Positions 1 to 12,563 of a stretch of DNA of 64,000 nucleotides are shown piece by piece. Location: contig NC_133123.1 of the NCBI RefSeq assembly GCF_033568475.1, positions 140,260,062 through 140,324,061 on the forward strand, in the 5' to 3' direction. A program made the position numbers and the translations under genes. The notes beneath the pieces are model-generated. The model had not been told where the DNA came from. It searched no databases and saw nothing but the letters and a program-made list of their open reading frames with translations. Every line of letters starts with the position of its first letter. Position 1 is the first letter of the stretch. The DNA is from Henckelia pumila. Its lineage: Eukaryota > Streptophyta > Magnoliopsida > Lamiales > Gesneriaceae.

Positions 1-580
1 TACATAAATAGATCAACAATACGAAGAAAAACATATTTTCCTATCAGATTTTATTTCGTGGTAAAGGACGGACAATAACAAAATGCTACAGATATACATG
101 CATCCTGAATGAATAATGCAGTTAGCTAAAAACGGAATCAATTAAGACAACAACAACTTAATACAAATCAGCAAAGATTTGGATTCACAAGAAAACGAAA
201 CAGAACCATATCTACAACTGTCCAGCTGAAAATCAGATAAAACACAAACCCAGAAGCAAACTCCCAACAAATGTGGTAAAAGGAGGCAAATAAGATGCAG
301 TGGCAGCGGAAAAAGAGAAGCCCATAAGTCTTATAAGGGGCAAAAAAAAAGAAAGAATTATTGTAATTAAAATATAAGAACGAAAAATATTGCTTTCCAC
401 GGCACAGAAAACAAAGCGAACCCAAGAAAAAGGAACCAGCCTCTGAATAATGTATCCTTCCACTCAGGGTTAAAATCAGCAAAAACCCAGGGGAGGCAAA
501 AAAAAATGTAAAAGGCAATCAGACAAACGCAACCCATGCATGTCTTTTTCTTGTGTATGCGCCAAATTCAGACCACTTAC
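1..580 (-). other. Probable 5'-UTR intron of a gene leaving the window on the left
   Basis: I see no coding sequence here. Read on the minus strand, the stretch follows a good splice donor (GTAAGT-like) at 579-580 and is T-rich, as plant introns are. The open frames in it are low-complexity Phe/Leu-rich translations and not protein-like. The coding exons, if the interpretation of 581-840 is right, lie left of base 1. Confidence 0.3.
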
Positions 581-840
581 GAGCTACTGGTCAGTATTGT
601 TCACTTGCAGCAATGCGGCTCCAACAAAAACGGTGGATTTGCGATTGAATGAGGAAAAAAGAGGATCTGGGATTGAGAATGCAGTTGGTTCGGTGTTTGT
701 TGAGCGGGTTTTGTAGAGAGGAAAAAAGTGGTGGAGGAATGGGGTGTGGTGTGGGGTCCCATGGAAGTGGTGAAAGTATTTTCAGTCGCTTGCTAGAGAA
801 GACGTAGGAAAGCTCCCACACATCACCCTCTCTTTATATT
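581..840 (-). promoter_or_regulatory. Putative promoter and untranslated first exon (minus strand)
   Basis: On the minus strand a TATA-like AATATAAAGA lies at 840-831. It is followed by a CT-rich and CCACACC-rich leader typical of plant 5' UTRs, then by a splice donor at 580 (CTC|GTAAGTGG). The open frame inside (591-821) ends before the donor and has no recognisable domain, so I read the exon as untranslated or as holding only an upstream ORF. The inference rests on motif spacing alone. A transcript crossing 580 would prove it. Confidence 0.4.
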
Positions 841-1651
841 TTTTTAGTAAACAGTATTTAAAGTGTTTTTATGATTTGGAAGAAAGGAATATATAGCATA
901 TAAAATAGATAATAATTAACAAAAATATAAAATAACTGATGGTTTTTTATTTAGGCTCTTCGTATAGTTGGTAAAAAAAATTAATATTATAACCTTAATC
1001 ATCTTGTACAAGATAGATAGATAGATGTCCTCTGAAATAATCTCATAAATATTTATCACTAAAAAATATATAAATTGAAAAGTAATACTTTTGTTATAAA
1101 AAATGATATTTTTTCTTGATTTCGGATCGAATAAAAGTTTTGTCTCACATAACTAATTTGTAAGACGATCTCACAAGTTAATTTTTATGATACGACATTG
1201 TGTTGAAAAACAATGATTAATAGAACATGAATTGAAACATGAGGCTCCATTTTTATTATTTCTTTGGAATTAGGTAAGATATTTGTTACAATTGAGTCTT
1301 AAAACAAACTCTCATCATGTATTTGAAAACTTTAATGACAGACGAGCTATATATCATGGGTGGACTTCCAATGTTACATAAACAAAAATGTTGAAGAAAT
1401 AATTCTCAAAAAACAATTGTTGAAGAAATGATAATAAATTTTGTCGAATGACAGGATTGACCTTGGTACAGGAGATGCAATTGCAATTTGCAATCGGGTG
1501 TATTTGGACCACCGTCACTAAGGGTAAGCCTGCATCCGGACTTTCCCTCGGCGTGTGCTGCCGTTATATCTTATTTCAGAAACCCATAAGTCACAATTAC
1601 GGCTTCTTTTTTTTATTTTATTATATATATATATTGAATAAAACTTCATTA
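841..1651. other. AT-rich intergenic DNA, nothing recognised
   Basis: I see no gene, RNA gene or mobile element. A short higher-GC patch at about 1445-1590 contains an open frame without recognisable similarity. Confidence 0.6.
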
Positions 1652-1661
1652 ATATTAATTA

Positions 1662-3114
1662 GAGTTATTTGCACTAAACACCCCTGTAAAATATTGAAAA
1701 TGCATATTTCTCCCCTGTAAAATTTTAATAAGCATCTTCAACCCTAACCTTTTAAAAAATTAGCACACTCGCCCCTTCAAATGAGTGATTGTTGCGCACG
1801 CGCCCCTCATGCGACTGAACAAATATTTTGATATTTTGTTTTGCACCAAATACCCCTGTGAAATATTAAAAATGCATATTTGACCCGTGTGAAAATACTT
1901 TTAAATCTATTCAAACCATATAATATACAATTTTTAATAAAATCCCATTATAAATATTTAGCAAACATTTTTTGTTTTATTAATTTTTATTTTTTATTTT
2001 AAATGTATTATCATTAATTAATTATTTTCTAAAAAATATTTTTTTTTACCTGTTATCATTATTTTATTAAACTCACTTCGTATTTCCAACTTTTTCATTA
2101 AACATGCATTCATAAACAAGTATTTAAATAATTTCAAGTACCAAAATATTGAACTAAACTGGTAAATTCAAACATATTGATTTTTTTATTTAGGACTATA
2201 TATTATTGAACCAAAATTTAAATTTTTCGAGAATATGCATTGCACAATTTGTAATAAATAATAAAAAAATAACATGCTTATATAATTCTAAATCGAAAAA
2301 GTAACATTCATAAACTTATCATTTGGTTCAATATTTTGGTATTTTTAGATATTTAAATTCTTATTTATGAATCAGGTTTAATGGAGAAGTTGAAAACACA
2401 AAGTGATTTGATAAAATAATGATAACGAGATAAAGTAATAAATTTTTTAGAAATAAATTAATTATAATTTATTTTAGAAAAATATTTTATAATTAGATCT
2501 TAATAAATATTGTTTATTATTATTTAATGCAAATTCTGCAATGCATTTTAAAAAATTTAGATTTTAGTTCAAAAATCTATAATCCTAAATTGAAAAGTAA
2601 TATGCATGAACTTATTATTTTGATTTAATATTTTGGTACTTTTAGATATTTAAATCTCGTTTATGAATGCATTTTTAATGGAGAAGTTAAAAACAAGAAG
2701 AAAGTTTGATAAAATAATGATAACAAAATAAAATAATAATATTTTTTAGAAAATAATTATATAATCATAATAAATTAAAAATTATAAATAAAATTAATAA
2801 AACAAAAAATGTTTGCTAAATATTTATAATTGGACTTTATTAAAAATTGTGTATTATGAGTTGAATAGATATAAAAATTATTTTCACAGAAGTTAAATAT
2901 GCATTTTTAATATTTTACAGGGATATTTGGTGCAAAAAAAATATTAAAATCTTCGCTCAGTCGCATGAGGGGCGCATGCACAAACAATCACTCATTTGAA
3001 GGGGCGAGTGTGCTAATTTTTTAAAAGGTTAGAGTTGAAGATGCCTATTAAAATTTCACAAGGGAGAAGTATGCATTTTCAATATTTCACAGAGATGTTA
3101 GGTGCAAATAACTC
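1662..3114. mobile_element. Non-autonomous Mutator-like foldback element
   Basis: The ends are inverted: GAGTTATTTGCAC at 1662 and GTGCAAATAACTC ending at 3114. The inverted arms are very long, about 500 bp each (roughly 1662-2165 and 2605-3114), and diverge gradually inward. The element is flanked by a perfect direct repeat, atattaatta, at 1652-1661 and 3115-3124. A 9-10 bp target duplication with long terminal inverted repeats is the mark of Mutator-like (MULE) elements. No transposase is encoded, so movement would need a partner in trans. The centre holds a second, direct copy of part of the right arm (2290-2455 resembles 2600-2770). hAT elements make 8-bp duplications, so MULE fits better. 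Confidence 0.8.
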
Positions 3115-3124
3115 ATATTAATTA

Positions 3125-4471
3125 TATCTTTTTCCATATGCTATATAAAATGAATAGTCACTATAGCTTTCAAATATTTTCATGTGTTGATATTAGTTCA
3201 ATAATTACAACTCATTAAAGATGAGTCCCAAAATATAACACATCAACAACAAAATGTCTCCGAAGAAAATTGATATTCTAACTCATTAGTTGAAAATTTA
3301 CATGTATTATTTAAATACTCATGATGTTTGGAGGAATGAATATATAGATTTTTCAAAGCTCCCGCATAATTCACAGGAATGAATATATGATGTTTGAAAA
3401 AGACACTTGATATATAGTTGATTCTGTCTTTAATAGACCAACAAACGTATGCACTAAAGAATACACGTAACAAAACGACTCTGAATAGCAAAAGGTGGTT
3501 TTTTTGTTTTTTTTTTTTAAAAAGTAAATTTATTTATTTCCCCCATGCAGTCTCCTATTTTCATTTCAATAAATTGAATTTGACTGTATCACATAGGATA
3601 AAATTCCCTCAACCCAATAAATAAAGCTCGGGACCCAAAAAAAAATAAAGAGTGTCTTTCGAAAATGTAATTAAATATATATTTAATCAGGAAATCTTGA
3701 TGTGTTGAATTGAAAGCAAAGCACCATAAAACCAATTAATAGAGCAGACTGGTGGGGATTCTTTTTATTTTTAAATAAATTCACCCGAAAATATCTCATT
3801 TTTATAGATTTTTTTTTTGAAGAAACCATTTTTATAGATTTACACATGCATTTTAAGTATTTTAAAAGTAATTAATTATTCATGAGCTGTTGATGCGTAA
3901 GTTTCATAAGTTGGACCACAGAAATTAAGAAGAAGCACCCATACAATTATATTATATTATTATTATTATTATTATTATATATATGTGCGAACAATTAGCG
4001 GTGAGCTCGCATTTGGTGATATGGTGCCCACAACTAGCACCTGCATCTTCCGGTCATTAATAAATTTACAATTTTAAACAGTATCTTTTATTTTCGTGGC
4101 AATCATTTACATTCAATATATTCAATAAATCTTCTTCACTCTTATTGATTATTATGAGCAATAACGTATTATTCGAATCATCGAATGGATAAATCAAGAT
4201 ATCCCCTTGTTACGGTTAAACTCATAAATACATTATTGATGTCGACTATTCATGTGATTCTACTTCGTTCACAATGATCATATCATATACACCACGATAC
4301 ATATATAGATCTATTCAATTCTTTTACTTTCGTTACATGAATTATTGATTTCAATGATATCGGAAAGAAGATTATATCAGTTCAATGTGTGGTGGATGAT
4401 CACCGGATTTTAATTAAATTAAAGGGAGAAAAATAGTCAAATTTTGAGCTAGGTATCTGGTATGGGATTGG
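3125..4471. other. AT-rich intergenic DNA with a simple repeat
   Basis: No gene is seen. A (TAT)n/(AT)n microsatellite lies at about 3946-3984. The open frames are short and of biased composition. Confidence 0.6.
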
Positions 4472-4501
4472 ATAATAATAATAATAATAATAATAATAAT
4501 A
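4472..4501. repeat. (AAT)10 microsatellite
   Basis: About ten uninterrupted AAT/ATA units; likely polymorphic in length. Confidence 0.9.
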
Positions 4502-4554
4502 GAACTAATGGGGGTTTAAATAAATAAATGAGCCCCCATCTTATTAATTTGTGT

Positions 4555-4735
4555 GGGGACGGCTAACCCGGGAGTTCCCTTTCGTCGCTTGCACCGCACA
4601 GTGGGCCCATATGACACGTGTCGCGCGCAGAGGCCATCCTCTGCCTTTATACTATAGTAATTAGCGAGTGAGACGCAGGCGTTTGTCGGCAGTCCAACAA
4701 CCGCAGCAGACACCGAGCACGGCGACGTTTTAAGG
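4555..4735. promoter_or_regulatory. Isolated GC-rich island with promoter-type palindromes
   Basis: Some 180 bp of GC-rich sequence stands out in AT-rich surroundings. It contains the palindrome TGGGCCCA (4602-4609, a TCP site-II-like core) and the palindrome GACACGTGTC (4613-4622, a perfect G-box/ABRE core bound by bZIP and bHLH factors), followed by CGCGCG and a TATA-like TTTATACTATA on the plus strand (about 4647-4657). A 65-codon minus-strand frame crosses it without recognisable similarity. It may be the promoter of an unrecognised short or non-coding transcript, or a relic of one. Confidence 0.3.
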
Positions 4736-4882
4736 ATTAAAATTTATCAATATTTTTTTGTGTTTATTGTCTTTTTTTATGGACTCAACGTGCATTGAAA
4801 TTTTTTTATTTTTAAATGTTCTATTAAGATAGTATTTGTACAAATAGGATGAAATTTTCTTTGTAAACCGTTAAAGTAGTAA

Positions 4883-5698
4883 GGGCATTTCCAACCCTCC
4901 TCTATAATGGAGGATTCCTTCATTATAGAGGAGGGTTTGCTCTCCAACCCTCCTTTAAAAGCACTCTCTATTTTGGAGAGTGCTATAGTGTTCCTCCATA
5001 AATGAAGGATTATTGTTCATATAAAGGATTATATGGAGGATGACATTAATTCCGAAAATGCCATCCTCCAAAATTATAAATAAGTCCTTGCATGTAATTT
5101 GTTTATTATTTTGTTGCATTTTATTTTTTAAAATTTTTGTAATTAGTTTAGTGTTTCATTTATTTAATTATGATAAATTTATTTGAAGTTTTTTATATTT
5201 TTTTCATAAATTAATTATTTTAATATTTATAAAAAAAAACACTAAATGAAAATAATGAACAAAATAATGATAAAAAACACAACATATTTTAGTACAAACA
5301 TTTTATTAAAAACACAATTTATTACAAACATTTATTGTCGACTTAATTTAGTTTAAAAAACATGGGATTTTTTTTAGACGGAAAAATATAAAATATTAAA
5401 GAACAAACCACCATAATTTATTACAAACATTTTGTGCTTAATAATATAATACATAATTATTAATAAATTACACGATTTTTAGTTGAATCAACTAATCGAA
5501 ATAATTTAGTTGAAATCTATATTATATAATTATTAAATTATATATGTGTGTGTTGTAAAAGAAAAAAAAATATTAAAAAGAAGTATTTGGTAATATATAG
5601 AGGATATGGGTTGGAGAAGGTTTTGAAAAATAGAGATCACAAATCTCTATTTCAGAAGATAGAAGATGAAAAATAGAAGATATGAGTTGAAGATGGTC
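4883..5698. mobile_element. PIF/Harbinger-like MITE
   Basis: The left end GGGCATTTCCAACC (4883) and the right end GTTGAAGATGGTC (to 5698) are imperfect inverted repeats, flanked by TAA at 4880-4882 and 5699-5701. A 3-bp TWA target duplication with ends of the GGGCATCTCCAACC type is characteristic of plant PIF/Harbinger elements. The left 200 bp is full of short hairpins, for example CCTCCTCTATAATGGAGG and its partner. No transposase is present. At about 816 bp it is long for a MITE, so it may be a deletion derivative of a larger element. Confidence 0.55.
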
Positions 5699-5701
5699 TA
5701 A

Positions 5702-7147
5702 AAAAATGTCTCGAGTAATAACCATACCAAAAATTATATATTTTTTATTTTGCAAATGGACGATACACTCCTCGTGATTTGAGAAACATCTATTAGGTTT
5801 TCCCTACATGCTATAAATGTCACGGCACCGGAATCGGAACCCCGTGGTGCGTTGAATTGCGAGATTTGAAGACGTTAATTTCAAATCCGTAGTTCTGAAA
5901 TCCATTTGATTGTGTGAGTTACCTTGCACACTTTAATTAACTAAATTTCAAATTCGGTAAATTAGCTAGAATGCGAAAAATCGTACAATTTTCTGGAGGA
6001 AAGTTTCTAAATAAATTTTAATTTTTTATTGCGTCAATTTTTCTGTCTTTTTTACTATTTTTTTTAAAAAGTCATACGGATTTGTTGGGGTCACCTTTCA
6101 AGTTGTGTTTATGGGCCAAATTACGAGATTCTTTTTGAAAAAGACTGTAATTTTTACAGTACTTCTGCAAAGATTATAGTATGTTTAAAGAAGCCGATGA
6201 ATTGTTATTATTAATTAATAAAATAAATGGTGAACTTTAATTAATAGGGAAAAATGGTGGTTTTGCTTTCAAAGGAGTGACCAGTTTAGGTGGTACTTAA
6301 ATAGAATTCACTGTCGCATTCATATTAAATTGTACGTTGACAACTGCAAAAATCGTACACCGTCACCGGCGCCTAGTTCGAGGATACATATAGCCCGAAA
6401 TACATAAAACTAACCATTTAATGAAATAAAGAGATGTCAATTTTTTCAATTAATTAAAAAAAAGAAAAAGAGAGTGAAGTCAATTTTTAGTCATTGTTTA
6501 TATAAATTAGACACTCACCACTTGTGTATTTTAGAAATATACTCAATCTTCACCATTAATTAGTTTAATTAATACATGTGTATAAATTAATACTCGATTA
6601 CACAAGTTTGTTTTTTTTAATACATTGATTTTTGAAAATCTTGGTAAAAAAAATACATTGATTTTTTAAAATCATTGAAAAATTAAATTTATATGCAAAA
6701 TCATATTTCATATATATATTTAAATTCATTACAAAATGATACGCTTTTCAAAACTTAGTCATATAGAGGTGTATTATTAAAAAAATAGAAGTACCAAATA
6801 TTTAATATATAGAATCAAGATTAAAATTCGGTACTTCAAAGAAATAAAATCACAAATAAACTAACATGTGATACCGAAATTGCAATTTTCTTGTAAACAT
6901 ATAATACAGATTAGCTCGATTTATCATGTTGGATGAAGTAAAATTTCGTGTGGATAAAAATCATATCTTTTAGTCATTAGATTTTCTTGGTTTTCAATTT
7001 TAAGCATAGGTAGTAAATGGAAAGTTTTTATATATGGTTGTGTTTAGGTGAAAATTACTTGAATTAAACCTATTAAATTCTAACCATTTTAAATACTTTA
7101 ATCTTATTCAATTACGCCAACAATAAGGAAGTAGTAAGTAGGACGTG
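5702..7147. other. AT-rich intergenic DNA, nothing recognised
   Basis: No gene, RNA gene or element is seen. Simple A/T runs and short imperfect direct repeats (about 6600-6680) are present. Confidence 0.6.
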
Positions 7148-7226
7148 CCATAAAAATTACAAACCACCATTTAAAGTAAATAGTTACCATAAAAATTGCA
7201 AACCACCATTTAAAGTAAAATAGTTG
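7148..7226. repeat. 39-bp tandem duplication
   Basis: CCATAAAAATTACAAACC at 7148 and CCATAAAAATTGCAAACC at 7187 begin two adjacent copies of about 39 bp. They differ by one substitution and one A insertion. Confidence 0.8.
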
Positions 7227-8273
7227 CATGATAAATAATTGCATGATTGAATGAAGTTGTAAATTTTGGATTTGGTGTGACTAAATAAATAAATAAAAAT
7301 ATTTCATAAATGATAAAATTAATAGCTATTATGATTAAAAGGCCGCTGATTAACATTGTTATGAAATAAGTTTATTGAATCTTGTTCATATAAATGCAAA
7401 GCTTCAAAATATTTTTTTTATGGGAAAAAAATTTTGAATACGAAGAATATAAGTTTTCATATAATTTTCTTTAATAAATTTTACTTGCACATTGATATTA
7501 AATATGATTCGCATTATAATTTATTGGTCTATTTAATTCACATACAAAGTTTCCTCACGCAGACGGGTGGTTAACATTCCTAAATCAATTAAACATTTCA
7601 AAGGCTTATCATCACCAAATTTTTAAAAAACAGAGGTTCCCATTAGCCACTAGCTGATTTATTTAATTGTCCTGGAAAAATAAATTAATAAATTTCCAAT
7701 AAAAACAAAGAGATTGTGAACTTGTGAATTTATGCGGAGGTTTGGTATGGGTTAGCTCAAAAGAGAAAATTCAATTCCGCTAGCCATTTAGAGTGATAGA
7801 ATCATGAAATTTTAATTTGAAAATATTGTTTATAGTACACCTAAAGTGCCAGAGATATAAATTGATATTGCTTTAGAATAATGCTTCTGCTACAAGTTTC
7901 ATTAACAAAATTGTGAGCACCATCATTAAATTTATCATGTAATTTTTTTTAAGTAATGGGGTGAGGAAATCTCAAACCGAAACAATATCATGTTTATGAT
8001 AATAACGACCCGTAAGCGACAGATATTATGCTTCACCGGGTGTGTACACCTAGAAGACAATAGCCCTAAGAAACCTGTGGATTCTACATGCATGATTTAT
8101 CATCTTATGTGAAATTTATCTTAATTCAAGGGTTGTTCTGCGCATGATGCAACATAGTATGTGTATGTGCCACCGTGAGCCAAATGGCTAGTGATACTTG
8201 TTTATAAATTTTGGACAATCAATTCGTGTGTATTGCCCAATGTTTTCATGGAATTTGAAAGCTCCAATCTGTG
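7227..8273. other. AT-rich intergenic DNA, nothing recognised
   Basis: No protein-like open frame or element ends are recognised. Confidence 0.6.
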
Positions 8274-8281
8274 TCTCAATT

Positions 8282-8602
8282 TAGAGCTGTCAAAGTGGGT
8301 TGAACCCGTTGAGTTGGCCCGCGCCGCCCCGCTAAATAAGTGGATTGTGTTGATAAATTTTCAATCCGCCTAAATAGTGAGTCAGCCCATCCCGTCAAAT
8401 GGTGGGTTGTGGTGAATTGCGGGTCAACCCGTCAAATATAACTAAAAATTGGTGGATTGGCCCACCCACACCACCAAATAGGCGGATTAGATTGATAATT
8501 TTTCAATCCGCATAAATGGTGGGGGCCGGCCCGCCCTGCCAACTGGAGGGTTTTGGTGGATTGCGGGATGACCCACCTCGCCAGCCTGTTTTGACAGCTA
8601 TA
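8282..8602. mobile_element. hAT-like MITE (321 bp)
   Basis: The left end TAGAGCTGTCAAA and right end TTTTGACAGCTATA are inverted copies with a few mismatches. The flanks tctcaatt (8274-8281) and actgaatt (8603-8610) match at 6 of 8 bases, as expected for an aged 8-bp hAT target duplication. The interior repeats the pattern GGGTTGACCCGT/GGCGGATTGGCCCACC, much richer in GC than its surroundings. No coding capacity. Confidence 0.6.
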
Positions 8603-8610
8603 ACTGAATT

Positions 8611-11230
8611 AACCATTTTCTCTTCTCACTTGCAATGATGAATAATCAAAATGAAAGACAAACATAGCCAAACATAGTTATTAGCGATATGATACATACA
8701 TACAATGATATCCAAATAGGCATACATATTGTTCACAATGAAGAAAGAAAATGCCAATGGGGTATCAAATCACACACTTGCGTTAGAAGACAAAGAACCT
8801 GAAATAAGTATAAAGTGTCATATGTCGATATGTAGAAATGTATATATATGTATAGTTTGATATATTTATGATAGGTAGCAATATAGCATGAATCTTGGGG
8901 AAGCTCCACAATTTCTTGAAGTCATGGACATGGAAAGTTTCAATCTTTGCTTTGTGGATACGGAAGGCTTTGATGGCATGTAGATTAGCATAAAAGAGGG
9001 ATAAGATTTGGAGGGAAAATATAATTAATAATTGTTTTAGGGACCCTACAACCCACAAGTTCGATACAGCTTTAGTCCACTAGCTGCCCATTTGCCCTTT
9101 TATGCCAAAGCATCATGTTTTTGCATTGGATTCGACTTTGCCTTTGGTACTTAACACCAAACCACACAAATGCATGACATTTTCACAATTTCTATGCATT
9201 ACCTTTTCTTCTTATTGTACCTTAAAAGGAAATTAGATTCGTACCTCTAAATTATTGGTGAATTCACAAAATTCTATGGAATTGTTTTTGTTATAATTGG
9301 ATGCAAACAAACTCATGGAAAATTTGGTCCCAACTAGCTAGTATGCTATTATTATCCCAAGTCTATACATGAAACAATAAGTATTTTGGAGATATGTAAT
9401 TCCATAATATGCGGGAATCATTAGGTACTTTACTTTATTTAGTTATGGTAATTCTTCAAGCTTCAATTAAATATTTACGAACCAAGCATCTTCTCCAATT
9501 AGTGCTAAACTCCTAATTTAATTATTGAAAGCTAATCTACAAGATGTTAGCTTGACAATGGATGAATAACTAAATGAGACGATTAAGACCGGCTAATTAA
9601 CATAATTGATGACAGATTAGACTTGTGTAATTGAATAATTTGACTTAAAACAACTGCAATATTTTTTTTAATCAAATGAAAGCCAATGGTAGAGTTCTTG
9701 GATCCTATCTGATGAACCGGACCGCCGATCTAATTGCCGACTGTCTGAAAGGAATAAAAGGATGATTTTGACTCGAAACAATTATTAGATTTGATTTTTT
9801 TATTATTGCATTGTGAATTGGAATTTTCTCGCAAATCATTTATGCTTCGAGATTGTGCAACGAAGAAAAAGGAGGTGTGCAAATATTGGTCATATATCAT
9901 TGTTTGAACTAAGAAACACGATTTCACTATGGGAGCACTGATGGCAAAATAACACCACATAATATAATTTTGTCGGGAGATGTAATAACAACCACCCCCA
10001 CCCAAAAAAAAAAAAAAAAGGGATAACCGATCATATATTTCAATAAAGATTTGACAGACATTCAGCTGGCATAGGAAAGGTACAACATAAAATATTATAT
10101 AAGTTAAATTGAAAAAAAATATCTAGTGTGGGTGGTTCTTTTTCAACATTTGCATTGATTTAAATCCCAAAATCTGTCCTACATATAAATATAATCCATT
10201 GATGGGAGTTTGTCTTATTTCTCATATTCTTGTTATGATGAGTCGAAAAATGGTCCATGAATTCTGGGATTTTGTGTTTGTTGTTTTGCAAGTGGATGTG
10301 TGTGTATTTTGCATGAAAGAGGATTGTGGGTTTTTTGCACGCACGGTGTGTGGTGTCACCTTCACATTTTGGACAATGAAAATGAGACTAATCATGTGTT
10401 GAGTGGCTCACATGTGCCCAAGTTCCAACACAATCATGTGCCCACGTGAATTCAACTATATTGATTCGGGCTAAGCCCATTTAAGTGTTTAGATATAGAT
10501 TTGGGCTGGCCCACAATTTGGGACATTCTTCGGGCTAAGCACTTTTTTTTTTTTTTTTTGCCCCGCTTTGCAACAAACCCTTGATTATCATGCATTATAA
10601 GTCTATAACCATCTAACCAATTTTTAGCGTATAGTTTGTTGATAAACGGCATATTGATTCGAATAAGAGAATAATTATGTGAGGTAGGCATCGTGTTACC
10701 AAACTAGACGCAGAACTTTTAATTTTCATGTTATATAACTTATATTAGATCTCAATATTATGTAAAAAAAACTTCCAGGTTAACGAACAATATGCAAACA
10801 TCGAATTCTTGATCATTATTCAAACGTTAACCTATTTTACCAATTCGGACATACCAATAGTATATCATCATTTCTTAGGAGAGTGATAGCTTTCGTGATC
10901 GAAAAAAGTCCGTAATTTTGTTTATATATTATTTTCAGAAAACGAAAACAATAGAATCTCAGCTTCTAAAATTTTGAATTTTTCTAATTTGATTTCCATA
11001 AATTATCAGTCTTTCATGATGTATTTATTTTACCTAAATAATTGTTTATTCTATTTTATAATACAGAGATTTTGTATGGCACTGAGATATTAAGTCATAT
11101 AACACGTATAAGGTAAAGTCTATACTATATAAAAATTGAATCTCATTAATCTTAAAACTAATGAATTACATATGAGCCTCACGTATTTTCAAGAAAAATT
11201 CACTTCATCGGAAATATTCGGAATCCAATT
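8611..11230. other. Intergenic DNA, no gene recognised
   Basis: Homopolymer runs lie at about 10003-10020 and 10541-10560. Several 60-90 codon frames (for example 8783-9058 minus and 10199-10402 plus) lack similarity, start context or supporting splice sites. The stretch may hold regulatory DNA for an unseen gene, but nothing is identifiable. Confidence 0.55.
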
Positions 11231-11235
11231 GTTAG

Positions 11236-12044
11236 TGTTAGGAATCAATTCGATAATTTGATGTTTCGAGAATTCACAGACAAACGATCACACAGATAAG
11301 AACAATAATCTCAAAAAGCAGATGAATCCAACGCACACAGATCAAACTCACACACTCACGCGAAAGCAATAAACAACGCAAGTATTTACGTGGTTCGGCA
11401 AAGATTTGTCTACGTTCACGGGAGAGCAACACACACACATTAATCACCAACAGAACAATCCAAGCTCAAGAACAGAGATTATTACAGAGATGGACTCAGA
11501 CAAACTATCAAGCTAGATACAGACACGATTCAAGCTATTGATACTTGAATCTTCCCGTCACAATCTACGCTTAGTTTTCTCCTCCGAAATCTCTTCTTCT
11601 TCTCTCTCAATATATTCTGAAGAATTTGATTTTCTGTTATTCTCGTTGCGGCCAGTTTCCATCTGCTTATACAGAGAATTTAGACCGACTTTCATCTTGG
11701 GCTTTAGGTCAACAGTAACTTACGACCCAAATATAAAGTCAAACTGGTCCAACCCGATAAGTTTTCATTCATCAGTTTGATCTGCCCTTGTATTTAGATC
11801 TGCATCGATCTGCCTGCAAGCTTCCAGCTTTACGGAAACTTCATCTGAATTCTAACCAAGTCACAATACTCGAGCAATCTATCTGCATGAACTCATCCGA
11901 AGACTCATCTGACCATCACATCGATCTGATCCCAGTATACGATCTGGCCATGAACTCATCTGATCACCGAGCTCATCTGATCTGTACTATTCGATCCGAT
12001 CTCTTCTCTATTCCCATTCAATCTGATAGAAGCATACTTCAACA
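11236..12044 (-). repeat. Tork-like 3' LTR
   Basis: 809 bp, TGTTAG...CAACA on the plus strand. It aligns end to end with 17433-18244. It lies next to the polypurine tract, so it is the downstream LTR of this minus-strand element. Confidence 0.9.
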
Positions 12045-12056
12045 ATCTCCACCTTG
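12045..12056 (-). other. Polypurine tract of the Tork-like element
   Basis: On the minus strand AAGGTGGAGAT directly precedes the 3' LTR. This is the usual plus-strand primer site for LTR retrotransposons. Confidence 0.75.
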
Positions 12057-12099
12057 ATTCTTTCAGAAGGAATGCTGCTCTCCATCCTAGCCGCCTTGG

Positions 12100-12558
12100 C
12101 TAATTTCCAATCACCGCATTAACTAAGTCCAAACATTTCTTGAACGTAGCATACGGCAGTGACTTAGTCATAGCATCTGCAGGATTTTCTTCTGATGCTA
12201 TTTTCACAAGGATCACATCTTCTTTTTCAATTACATCTCTCACGAAATGCATTTTCACATCTATGTGTTTCGATCGTTCATGATAGACTTGGTGTTTCGT
12301 CAAGTGTATTACACTTTGGTTATCACAGTGCACCATAACTTGATCTTGCTTTACACCCAACTACGCTATCATTCCTTTTAACCACAATCCTTCTTTTATG
12401 GCCTCAGTAACAGCTATGAATTCTACCTCAGTGGTAGAAAGAGCAACCACTGACTGTAAATTAGACTTTCAGGTGATCGCTGTGCCATAAAAGGTGAACA
12501 CATAACCAGTAAACGACTTTCTAGTGTCTAAGTTCCCAGCAAAATCTGAATCCACATA
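12100..12558 (-). pseudogene. Tork-like pol C-terminus (RNase H)
   Basis: The minus-strand translation begins at YVDSDFAGN, the first RNase H motif of copia elements, and runs through the STTEVEF-type and CDNQSVIHL motifs to the copia C-terminal pattern PADAMTK. Two stops interrupt it: a TGA where the family has Trp (GTAIT*KSN, near 12468) and a TAG at about 12361. It is split from the upstream pol by the solo LTR at 12564-13906. Not functional. Confidence 0.8.
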
Positions 12559-12563
12559 TTCAA

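Noticed and set aside
591-821. 76-codon minus-strand frame
   Set aside because: It lies in a CT-rich leader between a TATA box and a splice donor, and has no similarity. An untranslated exon fits better.
8783-9058. 91-codon minus-strand frame
   Set aside because: AT-driven composition, no domain, no promoter or splice signals.
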